From contig JADILM010000005.1 in NCBI GenBank assembly GCA_016617785.1, forward strand, positions 310,001 to 374,000: a stretch of DNA of 64,000 nucleotides. Reading direction: 5' to 3'. The position numbers and the translations under genes were made by a program. The notes beneath the pieces are model-generated. The model was not told the DNA's origin. It saw only the letters and a list, made by a program, of their open reading frames with translations, and ran no database searches. How positions within the stretch are numbered: the stretch's first letter is position 1; each line of letters opens with the position of its first letter. The stretch comes from Sporobolomyces roseus (Eukaryota > Basidiomycota > Microbotryomycetes > Sporidiobolales > Sporidiobolaceae). This document shows positions 36,001 through 47,960 of this stretch, piece after piece.

Positions 36001-39000
36001 TTCAAACTAGTCTCGCCGGTATCCAATCGCTCAACGCTCGACCGACCGTCGTTTCGAACTTGGACGTCTACCGAGGATATCCCGAGTACCTCGAGATTCT
36101 CGCTGATGCATCCCTGTTCAATCCTTCCGAGATTACTGTCATTGTGAGCTACTTTCGCATTCTGGGAATCTTTCTACTCTTTCGTTGACCATTACTTCTG
36201 CGCAGACCAACGATGTCGTATTCGGTCTCGAATTCATGGATCAAATCATCGGTAGCGTTGTCATCGGTGATCTTCTCCTCATCCCGGACGAAAACGTGCT
36301 CGGAACTTCTGGTACGTCTCTCTCTCTTGCTTTCCCATTCGGCAGAATCGTTGGCTCACTCTTTTGTCGGTCCGTAGTTCACTATCAACCCACTGGAGGT
36401 GCTTCCACTGCGGCAGGAGAGCTACTTCTCGAGAACTACATTCAAAATATTGTTTCGGATGTTTCAATCGTCGGTACTCCCAACACTACTCCTTACGGTT
36501 CTCTATCGGAAGCGCTAGGTCGAATCTCGATCAACACTCAGATCCCACCGATCAACCAGCTTCTCGTCACGTCTGCGACACTCTCTTTCCCAGAAGACAT
36601 CGCCGACACTGGAATCGCTCAAGCTAAATTCACCCTCTCGAATCCATTCACCGCTTCGATCAACCTCCAGACTCTCGTCGCGAACGCAACGTATCAATCC
36701 TTCTACCTCGGACAAATCAACCAGCAACCTCTCGACCCAGTCATTTCGGCGGGAGGAAAGAAGAATATCACTTCTCGCGAGCTTCCTTTCGAGCTCACTG
36801 ATGATCCCAAGTTCCTGATCAACTTCCTCATCGCCGTCGCTCAAGCAAACAATGTCGATTTGGGAATCCTTCGTAAGTCTGGCTTTTCCCGAGTTCCGCT
36901 TTTGACCCCGAACTAAACCGTTTCTCTCCTTCACGCAGTTCAACCTTTCCAATTCGTACTCTCGCAAGCTAGCACCGAAACTGCCGTCACGAGTCGAGTC
37001 AACAAGGACAAAGAAACTTGCGCTCCTACCGGAACTACGAAAGAAGTTCAAAACATCATTCTCGCCGCCGTCGCCAACCTTCGAACGGATCTCGGCATTC
37101 AATCGCAACTCGCACTCGATGAATACGTTGTCGACCTCACATTCGCTCAACGAAATGTTCCCACTTACCTCGACGATTCCGTTCTTTATTTGACTGGTCT
37201 CCTCGGACGAACTATCGTTGCAAACATCGTCGAAGGTGCAGTTCTCGCTTTCAACGGAGGAAATGTTACCGACATCACCGACGATGGGTTCAAGGTCGCT
37301 CTCACCGGATCCCTTACGAACGCTGGACCTTTCGATGCACTCATTTCCTTCCCGAACGGAGCCGACGTTATTTTCATGGGTGCCAAGATCGCTACTCTCG
37401 ACATTCCTCCTATCTGTTCAGCTGGAGGATCAGGAGTTCCAGACTTGTCCCTCGAAGCAGAGCTCACCATCACCGACAAACCAGCTTTCATCGGTTTCGC
37501 TTCCTACCTTCTCGCGAACCCTCAATTCACCTGGACTATTCAGACGAACACCCTCGAGGTCGCTGCTCTTCAAACCATCTTCGATAATGTCACGCTTTCG
37601 AAGGATGTCACGTACGCTTTGACCTCTTTCGCTCGAGCTTTCTCAAGACGATAAGCTAATCAAATTCGATCAAACAGATTCGACGCGCTCAACAAGCTAT
37701 CTCCAGGAGTCACTCTCACCAATCCCGACTTCCCGAGAGACTCGAACAGTCCTCGTGGAATCGAGCTCACCGTCGATTCCGAGATTCCGTCGCCTTCGAA
37801 TTTGGGTTTCGAACGTAAGTTCCCCTGCATTCTCTTGGAGTCGAGACTGTGATGTTGACATCACTTCGAGTCGCCTACAGTTGGTACCGTCAACTTTATC
37901 GCTTCCTACGAAGGATCAGAAAGTGAGTATCGCCTCTTATCTCCTCTCTTTATGCCAACGCTGATGTGGCATTACTTCCAGTCGGTCCCGTTCACGGAGA
38001 CGATCTCACTCTACCACCGAAGACCACTACTGCTCTTCCCCTCGAAGGAACGATCATCTACCGAGACGATGCTGCTGGAGAAGCCGCTCTCGGAGAAGTC
38101 TTCTCGAGGTTCTTGGCTGGAGAAATGGTGCCACTCACGGTCACAGGAGATTCAGTCGTCACACCAGCTCAGCGCTCGCCTGTCGATTGGCTGTCGGCCG
38201 CTTTCAGGACTCTCGTTCTCAACGTCACTCTTCCTGGGTAAGTCCTGTTCTCTGTTCCCTCTCACGCTCGGCTACCGTGTGCTCAATCGTTCGTCGAGCT
38301 ATCCACAGCAAACAATACGATATCATCTCAGCAGTAAGCCTTGTTCACGTAATCTTCTTTTCGCAATCTCCCATTGACGATTCCTTCGCTTTCCTAGATC
38401 ACGCTTGAAGATCTCACGGTCACGATCGTCGAGCCTGCTCAGGCTTACGCTGCGCTTATCCAGAGTAACGAGACCGATGTTACCTTCACGTGAGCTACCT
38501 TTTCTCGCTTCTCTATCAAAGGCTTCACTCACCTTGTTTCCGTTCTTAGCAATCCTTTCGGTTTCTCGCTCACTCCGATCCAAGCTGGCGGAGACGTAAG
38601 TAGTCTCGTACCCTCTGATGTAAGAGTTCGCGTCTAACTCGTTGTCTTTCTCCAGTTCATCATCAACTACAATGGTCAAGCTGGTGTTCTCGCGGTTCCT
38701 TCGCAAAACGTCGTTCGTTCTGGAACATCGACTGGTCAACCTGTGAGACTCCTTCAATGCTGTGCTAAGTGTGGCGCGAACCAACTGACATGAATTATGT
38801 CAACTTTAGGCTGATCTCGTTCTCGCCATCCTCGAGCCTGCTCCTTTCAACGCCATTGATCAAGGCGCGTACAACGGTTTCTTCGCTGCAATCACGCTTC
38901 AGAACGAAGTCGACTTCTCGCTCTCTGGTAACGCGAGTGGTGAGTCGTCTTCTTTCATCTCGTCTTGTCGCCGTTTTCTGACGTTTTCGTTTTCCCTCAG

Positions 39001-41332
39001 TCGTTGCGAGAACGAACGCCGGTAACATTCCTATCTCGACCATTCCCTTTGAGAACATTGCGACCACCTTCAAGGGTATCAATGGTCTTGGTGGAAAGGC
39101 AGAGATTCCCAACGGTTCGTCATTCGTCTTTCTCGTCTCTATCTCGATTACATAGCTCATTGTTCTGGTTTCACAGTGCCTATCGTCATTGGTGGAGGAT
39201 CTGGAGATCCCTTCGCACCCGGCGGAGGAGGAGACTTCCTTCGGTAAGTAGATTGCTTTCTGATCGAGCGATTGAAACTGATCTTTCCCTCTTTCGACAG
39301 TATCACGCTCTCGGAAGTTATCCTCGACAATCCCGCTCCCCTCATCCTTCACACCAACCTCGCATCCTTCCAAGTCATCTATATGGGAACTTATGTCGGA
39401 CGAGCTTACATCAATCCCCTCGATCTCTACGAAGGTAAGTTTCACAATGTCTCTCTCTTTCTCTGCGTTTCTGACAGAATGCCTCCTCGCAGGTACCAAC
39501 ACGCTTCCTTCCGAGTTCCACTACATGCCGACGAACGCAGGAGACGAGACGGCGCAAAGCTTGCTCAGTGCCTACCTTGAAACGAAGGATCAGATTCCCA
39601 TCACGATTCAGGGAGACGCAGAATCGTCGCCCTACGGCTCCCTCGATCAAGCATTCTCCGGTATTTCCCTCACTAGTTCGTAAGTCGTTGCAGCTCTTCT
39701 TCCCGTTCGAATGAACAAGGCTGACAATCAGTTGCCCGATAGTTTCCCTGGTCAAGGTATTCCTCTCGTCGACAACATTCGTATCTACCTCGACCTTGTC
39801 CAAGCCTTCTGTTCATCGAACGCCTCTTTCGATTTCCAGGTGAGCAGCATTCTCAGCTCGCTTCTATCCGCGCAAAAAGCTCATTCGCGGATTTTCTACT
39901 ATAGATCGACAATAACTTGGCTACTTCGATCACGATCCTTAGGTTGACAGGTACTGCTGGTCAAGGTGCAACAACTTACGCATCATTCGGTACGCTTTTT
40001 GACGACTGGATCTAGAGCAGAAAACATGCTGACTCGAAAGTTGACTGCAGATCACGAATTCACGGTTCCATTCACTACCGAAGCCGGACAAACTCCTGGA
40101 GGATACTCTGAGCAAGTCCCCACGACTCTCACTCAAGGAGCTATCGGCTCCCTTCCCCTCCTTGCGAACATTGCCGCTGGTCTCGATATTGTGAGTATTT
40201 CACTTTCGCATCTTGCTTTCGAGCCTGACTCACCCGACTCCTCTCAGGATATCGTCGTTCGTGTCTCTATTGGAGGATACATCGCCCCTTCTCTTCGATA
40301 CCAGCAGAAGAACATTCGAACGAGTAAGTTCTTCGAATCTTTCTATAACCGAACATTTTGCTGACCTCTTCCGCGCTCTTCTTCAGGCATCATTCCTACG
40401 GCAGGTGGAAACACGCTCGATGGCGGTCTCTTGAGTGGTCTTCAAGGTCTCCTAGGCGAATTGGGATCCGTCGCCCAATGTGTCGGAGGAATCCTCACGA
40501 TTATTCCTTCTGCGATTGGACAACTCTCGAACCTTCCTGGATTCTTGACCTCCCTCATCGGCATTCCCGCTTCCTTGCTCAACCCAGTCGTTTCAGGGGT
40601 GATCAGTGGTGTTTCGGGAGTACTCTCCGGAGTGGAAAGTATTGGAAGTGAAGTGCTGAGCCCGGTAACCTCGATTGTCGGCGATTTGACCAGTGCCGCC
40701 GGGTCTGTGGTTGATGGAATTACCTCAAACGTCGGCTCCATCGTTAGCGCGGTGAATTCCGACTTGGGAGGAGCTCTCGACCCTGTGACGAGTATTGCCG
40801 GGGATGCCACCTCGGCCGCTGGTGGTGTGGTCTCGGCAGTAGAGTCGATCGTTACTGGGGTGGTTGGTGGCGCTACCTCAGCGGTTGGTGGAGTTTTGTC
40901 AGGAATTGGACTTCGAGAACGAGATCAAAGTGAGTTCCCTTTCCATCTCTCCAATCTCAATACACAACCTTTTCACTGACGATTCACGTCCTCCGTATAG
41001 TCTACGAGACTGGTACTCAAGCCCAACCCCTCGCGGTTCAAACTGGATTCGCTTCTCAACCTACTTCGATCTACCTTTCTTCCTCGACAACTGCTCCTCC
41101 TCCTCTCATTACTCCTACTCCCGCTCCCGTACCCCGAAACGACAGACCATTCGGTATCGATCGACCAATCAAACCTCACGAAGGATTGACGATCGCCGCT
41201 CTTCAAGGAGGAATGGATCCTCTCGTATTCAACAACTTGCTCGACAAGTACGGGTTCAAGATGGGAGAGGACCTTCAAGAATGGAGGAAGAAGGACGAAG
41301 CGAGGAGAATGAAGAAGAGGAACTTGGAGTGA
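27074..41332 (+). CDS. Giant single-pass membrane protein with tandem DUF3712 / LEA-2-like modules
   Basis: The start MFPSKPAKAATHEPF is followed by a 395-base intron (27151-27545). A Gly/Ser/Arg-rich cytosolic-type segment of about 130 residues comes next, then one strong transmembrane helix (about 27925-28010, core ILTFVTLVVGIALLVFPIL), then DUF3712/LEA-2-type beta-sandwich sequence. Four modules of about 1,000 residues follow; each carries the marks NP-x-FTW, PVDWLSAAF-like, VHYQP-x-GGA-like and LTGSL-x-NAGPFDA-like, weaker in modules 1 and 4. The end is a Gly/Ser/Val-rich segment (~40430-40930), a Pro/Ser/Thr linker and a basic tail closing KKRNLE. I count roughly 50-55 short introns and estimate 3,500 residues. 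Frames continue across every junction I tested, so I read one gene. LEA-2 relatives such as yeast vacuolar Tag1 and Vac7 and human TMEM106B are single-pass membrane proteins with one or few such domains; a lipid-binding role has been predicted for them. Function here is unknown. Database labels such as pre-rRNA processing protein for this family are unsupported. Confidence 0.85.
27151..27545 (+). other. Unusually long first intron of the giant gene
   Basis: GTGAGT donor after GGCGAT and an AACAG acceptor, 395 bases against a local norm near 60-70. No open coding frame or snoRNA boxes were recognised. It separates a 26-codon first exon from the rest. Confidence 0.75.
28589..31894 (+). repeat. 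Giant protein, module 1
   Basis: Boundaries are set by the recurring block that starts here (DLTLPAMANMTDISITDF) and restarts in module 2. It includes AGIQALTLNVP and LTGRLLP-type strands. It is the most divergent copy: the VHYQP block reads VGYFQANNNEGSL. Confidence 0.65.
31895..34756 (+). repeat. Giant protein, module 2
   Basis: Starts VVLSGMNGFKNLVTIESF. It contains LNARPATVSDLDVFHGYPDY, VHYQPSGGAAQAAGQLLLEN and CAPTGTTRTVQGLILAAV. It is clearly parallel to module 3 residue by residue. Confidence 0.7.
34757..37677 (+). repeat. Giant protein, module 3
   Basis: Starts SKDISFSAFNGLPGVTITNP. It contains LNARPTVVSNLDVYRGYPEY, VHYQPTGGASTAAGELLLEN and CAPTGTTKEVQNIILAAV. It is the closest copy to module 2. 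Confidence 0.7.
37678..40380 (+). repeat. Giant protein, module 4
   Basis: Starts RFDALNKLSPGVTLTNPDFP. It has PVDWLSAAFRTLVLNV and a looser FHYMPTNAGDETA block. It lacks the CAPTGTT/LDDSVLYLTG part, so its distal third has diverged or been replaced. Confidence 0.6.
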
Positions 41333-41711
41333 AGGAATGATGGGAAAAAATGGACTCTCTTTCGTATCGTACTTGTAGAATAGCAACTTTAGCCGTACCC
41401 CTCTCTCTCTATATCTATATCACTTGTTCTCTCTCATGTCATATCTAGGTCATTTTGGATTCTTCCTAGTAGTAGTAACTTGTAATACGCACGATCTAAT
41501 GAGCCTCAACATCGTTCGCGAAATCCTCGCAACCTTTCGATTCGTGAGAATTTTGCATCAATTTTTCGCTCGACTTTCTGTCCTTGATACAGCTTGCTTT
41601 ACTCCATCGATCGATTAAAGTGCAGACTCGAAAGTTACACCCCACAAAAATGTAAACTTGACGACTTCGAAACGAGATTTGATTGTTCGTTTCCACTTCT
41701 ATCGACAAAAT
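41333..41711. other. Spacer between the giant gene and the myosin gene
   Basis: 379 bases with a CT/TA-rich microsatellite-like stretch at about 41400-41422. This is the presumed 3' UTR and myosin promoter; no gene was seen. Confidence 0.5.
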
Positions 41712-44700
41712 ATGGCACAACCTCCGCTGTCGCTAGTACGGCAGCCGAAATCTCAACAACAACTAGCTAAAGATGCAGCTGAACTCGCAGCGTGGAACTC
41801 GAAGAAATGGTAAGGAAACTCCCTCTCGAATTCAACTGGAAACAATCAATCTATCCAACACGGGTCAAGGCGAGCTAGTGAATGAGGTGGATTGGTACTC
41901 TGGCATCTCAGGATCTGTCTAGGCTAGTGCAGTCAGGATAGGAGAGGAGGGGGAGGTCGCTGAGGTTCGAGAGGTTCGAGTGTTGAATGAGGAGGACCGA
42001 GGATTTTGGAGAGTTACAGGCGAACACGGAGGATAGGGAGAGTCAAGAGATAGTATTGGACTACTCTGGGACGCGTAAACATAGCCTAACTGCCTCACAC
42101 TGGACGCAATAGCTGACTTATTGATTGTTGCTCCTTTCCTCCCTCTTGTCTCTCCACATCCATTGTACGCGACTCCTTTGCCACGCCACAGGGTCTGGGT
42201 GCCAGATTCAAAACAGGGATACGTTTCAGGATGGGTTGTCAAGGAGGAAGAAGGAATTAGTACGGTCGCATTAGAAGCTGGAGACGAAGTGAGTAGGCCG
42301 CCATCCCTCATTCAGAAGAGACAGAACTCATCGAGACCATATGACATAGATGCGACAAGTTGAATCCGACTTGCTGTCCAGAGTCAATCCTCCAACTTTC
42401 GAAGGAGCTGAAGATATCGCAGATTTGACTTTTCTCAACGAAGCTTCAGTCGTTCACAATCTACGAAGACGGTACGAGAGGGGAGAGATATATGTACGTC
42501 CCTGTCAAGGCTCTGGGCGAGCTTGACGAGGTGAAGCTGACAATCCCATCTTGCTCACAGACTTATTCCGGACTCTTCTTGGTCGCCGTTAATCCTTATC
42601 GAAGCCTTCCAATCTATACTCAGCAAGTTGTCGAATGTCAGTCCACTTCTGTCGACAGCGGGAAACAGGCATAGGCTGATGAATTTGAGGTGTTTGCAGC
42701 TTACAAGGGTCGAAGACGGGATCAAAATGCACCTCACGTCTACGCTGTCGCAGAGAAGGCATGGCAGAATATGTTGACCCAACGAGATCAGAGTCAGAGT
42801 GTACTAGTAACGTAAGCGCTTGCCATTTCCAGCTCTTGCCGATCTGACGAGCTAATCTCGTTCTCTATTCCTCGGTTCGACAGTGGAGAATCCGGAGCAG
42901 GAAAGACAGAGAACACGAAGAAGGTCATCCAGTACCTCGCTGCTATCGCTGCTGATCCCCTTCCAACATCCTCGTCTTTCGACCTCCTCGCTCGTCAAGC
43001 CCAAGCAGACTCGATATTGTCAGGTTCAGCGAAAGAGAAACGTCTAGGTCAGCTCGAACGACAGATTCTCGAAGCTAATCCTATCCTCGAAGCTTTCGGT
43101 AATGCTCAAACTGTCAAGAATAACAACTCGTCTCGTTTCGTGCGTGCCTCGGGAGTTCTCGCCTGATGATTCGATACTGATCTTATTCCTTCTCCAGGGT
43201 AAATTCGTTCGAATCTTCTTCAACTCGTTGGGCGCGATCGCTGGAGCGAACATTGATTGGTATCTGTTGGAGAAGTCTCGAGTTACCGCTCGCAGTTCCG
43301 AAGAACGATCTTTCCACGTCTTCTTCCAACTCCTTCGAAGTGGACAAAAGGATCTACTCAGTACGTTCTGCTTCGCTTTTCTGTTCCGTATCAGCCCCGA
43401 GCTGAGGTTTGTCGTGTCTTCTACAGAACAACTTCTCCTCGACGACGAAGCTGGCTCGAACGGATCAAAGGCTTTCGAATATCTTTCTCAATCCCGTCAA
43501 GATGTCGATGGAATGGACGATAAGCAAGAGTGGAACAGTCTGATTGTGAGTCGATCTCAACTGAATCTCGTTCGAGAGTCCACTAACTCACAGGTTCTCG
43601 GTTCTCGCAGCGTGCGCTCGAAACTGTCGGCTTCTCTCCTCAAGAACAAGCATCGCTCTTCCGAGTGATCGCCATCATCCTTCACCTCGGTCAACTCTCG
43701 CTGTCCGTCTCTGGCACTTCCTCAGCGCACCTCACCTCTCGCTCATCCCTCGAGAAAGCTGCATTCTTGCTCGGCCTATCCCCGGACGACCTTCACAATG
43801 CACTCGTTCGACCCAAGATCAAAGCTGCCAATGAATGGGTCACGCAATCTCGAACGAAGGAACAGGTCATCGATGAATTGGCGTCACTTTCGAAATCGCT
43901 TTACGAGAAGAACTTTGGGAAACTCGTCGAACGAATCAATCAGAGCTTGAGTGGAGTCGGTCTCGGAGGTGCTGGCGTCGGAGGAGGGAGACAGAATGCT
44001 TTCATTGGTGTGCTCGATATCGCTGGTTTCGAAATCTTCGAGACGAACGGCTTCGAACAGCTCTGTATCAATTACACGAACGAGGTCAGTCGGCCCCGAA
44101 CTCACTAACTTCCACGAGGGCGAGTGTTGACATGGCCCAATTGACAGCGTCTCCAACAATTCTTCAATCGTCACATGTTCGAGCTCGAGCAAGAGGAGTA
44201 CGCCCGAGAACAGATCGATTGGAAGTTTGTCGATTTTGGACTCGAACTCCAACCGACTATCGACCTCATCGAAGGAACTCAACCAATGGGAGTCCTGGCA
44301 TGTCTTGACGATGCGAGTATCATGCAAAGCTCGACCGACTCTACCGTTAGTACAACCCTGTTTCTCCTCCGCGATCGTATCAAGCTGACTTCGTTTTTTT
44401 GCGACAGTTCACGAACAAGCTCCACCAACTCGCTTCACAACGACCTCCAGCTCCTCAATTCTCGAAATACTCGCCATCTCGACTTCAACAAGGTTTCACC
44501 GTCTCACATTACGCAGGCAAAGTCGAGTACAGAACGGATGGATGGCTCAACAAGAATCGAGACCCTCTCAACGATAACATCACTTCGCTTCTCTCGAAAT
44601 CTTCCGACTCTTACGTTTCAAGCCTCTTCTCCGAATACTCCGAGGCAGAAGCTGCTGCAGCGAAGCCATCATCTTCTTTCGGAGGACCTCGCGCTCGAGT

Positions 44701-47700
44701 TCGAAAAGGTGCTTTCCGAACGGTCGGTCAACGTCACAAGGAACAACTTGCCGTCCTCCTGCAACAACTTTCCGAAACTCAACCTCACTTCGTCCGATGT
44801 ATCGTTCCCAACTTGTACAAATACCCTTCTACTATCGACGTTCCTCTCGTCCTCGACCAACTCCGATGTAACGGTGTCCTCGAAGGTATACGTATCGCTC
44901 GACTCGGTTACCCCAATCGACTACCCTTCTCCGAATTCCGTCGACGATTCGAGATCCTCGCTCCTGCCGGTTCGATCCAGAAAGGTTTCGTCGATGGAAG
45001 TCAAGCCTGTTCAACTATCCTCTCCGGCTTACAACTCGACCCTCACTCTTATCGTCTCGGTCTCACCAAGGTGTTCTTCAAAGCTGGAATCCTTGCCGAA
45101 CTCGAAGAGCGAAGGGACGAATACCTCGGAGCGATTGTCACCAAGATCCAAGCAGCGTGTAGGAAGTTCGTCGGTCGACGTCAAGCGAAGAAGGTACTTC
45201 ATCGAGCTCAAGCCGTTCGCACTCTTCAAAGAAACGCTCGCATCTACATTCAGCTTCGAGATTGGCCTTGGTGGCCGCTCTTCCAACGAGTTCGACCTCT
45301 TCTCGCGGCCGCCCGATCGGACGACGAGCTTCGACGGAAGGAGTCAGAGTTGGCTGCAGCGAAGGAACGAGCGGAGAAGGAAGAATTGGAGAGGGCTAGG
45401 TTACAGCAACTCCAAGAGGAACTCGAACGGAATCAAGCTACGATGCAAAGAGAGTTGGCAGCTGAGCGGTCCTTAGCGGAGGAGAAGGAAGTCCTATTAG
45501 TCGAATCGAAGAACAGGGAGGCAGTCTTACAAGAGGCGTTGAAAGCTGCAGAGATGGACGTCGAAACGACTGATCGACAACTCGACCGAGCTATGGAGGC
45601 CAAGAAGGACGTCGATCGTCGCTTAACGGAACTCAACGATGCTTACGCCAATCAGAACAAGCTCGTGGAGACCCTTCAGCAAGCTCAAGCAACATGGAAA
45701 GCGAAGGAGGCGGAACTCGCTTCTCAAACTAGCGTCAAGACTGCTGAATGGGACAAGATGCTCGAAGACAAGTATCGCTCTGCCGCCCTCGTATCCGATC
45801 TCGAACGGACCGTCTCCGAACTCAGTCAAGATCGACGACGCGAACAAGAACGACTCAACGCTGCCATCGCTTCCCTCGAGTCGAGACTTGCTTCAGAAAC
45901 TCAAGCTTCGACCGAGGCTAGGAGGAGATTCGTTTCGTTGGAGACCGAGGCGAGAACAGCGAAGGAGGAAGTCGCTCACCTTCAGAGGGGACAGAAGGAT
46001 GTCGAAGGTCAAGTGAGAGCGAAGGAATCGGAAATGGCTCGTCTTCATTCAGGTTCGTTTGCCCTCTTTCGCTGTTCGGGCCATGCAGCATCTGATCATT
46101 CGCTTCCCTCGTCACAGATCTCGCCAATGCTCAGCAACATAGTCAAGCTGCTACAGAACGGTCTCGACAAGCTGAAGCTCGACTTTCTTCTCTCGAACTC
46201 GACATTGCGGACACGAAGAAAGCACTTGAAGCGAGTCAAGCCTCCGAGTCGAAAGCTGGAGCCGATCTTCTCGTCCTCAAGAAACTCGTTGACGAACACG
46301 CCTCAGACCAGCAGCGTACTGCCGAACTTTCTCGAATTCGTGACGCCGAACTTCAAGATCTTCGTTATCAACTATCGAAGGCTACATCGGAACTATCAGT
46401 CGCTCAACGAGAATCGGCACGCACACTGGATCGAGTCAGAGCGGAATCTGAAGCTGCTCGAAAGGAGATTGGACAATTACGATCTCAAAACGACACTCTC
46501 GAACGACGATCGAACGCTAGCGCTGCAGCCGTAGCTCGACTGGAGGCTCAGAACGCAGACCACGAACGATCACAACAAGCTCACGACCTCGAAATGGAGC
46601 TTATGCGAACGAAGACTGCCGAACAGCTGTTACAAGAGCGGGAGAAATGGGAGAAAGAGATGCGGGAAGTTCGATCGCAGTTCCAGATTCTCGAAGACGC
46701 GGCTGTACAGGCGAAGCGGGAAAAGGACGCTGCTGTGAGGGACTCTCAAGCGTATCAAACTCTACTCGAAGCGGAACAACAAACGGTCAAAGCACGAATC
46801 GCCGACAAAGCCAAACTCGAATCGCAAGTCGAACAGCAACACGTCGTTCTCGCCGATCTCGACAAAATCAACGGAGACTTACGAGCAGAACTAGCTTCGA
46901 CTAAGGCTCGACTCATCGTCGCAGAGGAGAAAGCTGGTAGGACAGTCGTAAGTTTTTCGCTTTTCTCTCTGGACTTTTCGACCGACGGCTCACAGTCCTT
47001 GCGCTTGACAGGTTGAACACATTCGAGTTCTCGAAGAAGCTCAACGGTTAGTCCAGAAGCTCATCACGGTCCTCCGCTCACGCTGAATCCAATTCCTGTG
47101 ATCCAATAGATTGCAAAATCTCGAAATGGATCGTATCCGAGGAGATCGGGACAAGCGAGAAGCTTACATTCGCACGCTCGAGAGAGCTCGAGATTCTGCC
47201 ACGCGTGCTTTCGAAGATGTAAGTTTTCTAATTCACTGTTCCCCCTCCAAGTACGCTGACCTCCACTTCCCTCGGCTGTAGCTGCTGGTGGATCGAGATC
47301 GTGAACGTCTCGCAACTTTCTCTCACAAGACGCCGAAACGGGATCCGAGTGTCGATCGTCTCTCCTCGGCTCTCGACGCCGAGAAGAAAGTACGAGAGCT
47401 CGCAGAGGTCAACGTCGTAAGCATTCTCTTTCCCTCTCCTTGACGTTACTTGACTCATCTCGATCCTATTCTCAGAATCGGCTGCGCTCGGAAGTTCAAC
47501 ACCTGCAATCTTCGATCGAATCATCTCGTAGCGAAATCAGCGATCTCAAACGACGGAACGCTCAGATGGAACGAGACTTACAGATGGTCGCAGCTTCCGA
47601 TCACACACAACCGATTCTCGTCCCTTCAAAGTCCTATGCAGCTTTCCCAGTCAAGGAGAACTTGTCGTCTTCGCCACAACCTCGACGGATGCAAGAAAGT

Positions 47701-47960
47701 CGAGTCGCGAATCAACTTCCCTCGGCTGTACCTGAACGTCAACGTACACTCAGCACTGATGGACCTTATGGAGGTGGGTACGGAGGTGTACACGCCGCAA
47801 GAAGTGAGTCTCGGAACTGCTTATGAAGAGTGTTCGACTTGGACTGACTTCGTGCCTTCCTTCGACCCTCACAGATTCGATCGACTTGAAGCGTGGCTCT
47901 CTTCAGTATGCTCCTCCTCCTGCTGGACCAAACTCTCCCCGAAGGAGAAACTACGAATAA
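41712..47960 (+). CDS. Class II myosin heavy chain
   Basis: A conventional myosin of the cytokinetic ring. The N-terminus has an SH3-like segment ([18 protein letters not shown]). The motor carries the P-loop GESGAGKT (~42888-42910), switch I NNNSSRFGKF (split by an intron at 43142-43198), switch [10 protein letters not shown] (~44018) and the actin-binding region ending in RCIVPN. A converter/IQ region follows ([17 protein letters not shown], ~45140-45190), with at least one IQ motif. From about 45300 the tail is a long Glu/Gln/Arg-rich coiled coil, with a short Pro/Ser-rich, basic non-helical end ([10 protein letters not shown]). Estimated length is about 1,780 residues. The coiled-coil tail without a cargo-binding globular domain supports class II over class V; no SH3 or chitin synthase domain is present, which excludes class I and class XVII. 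Confidence 0.95.

Noticed and set aside
27074..41332. Reading the DUF3712 region as several separate genes
   Set aside because: Exons continue in frame at each junction tested, no internal start with a leader or signal peptide was seen between modules, and only the first segment has a transmembrane helix.
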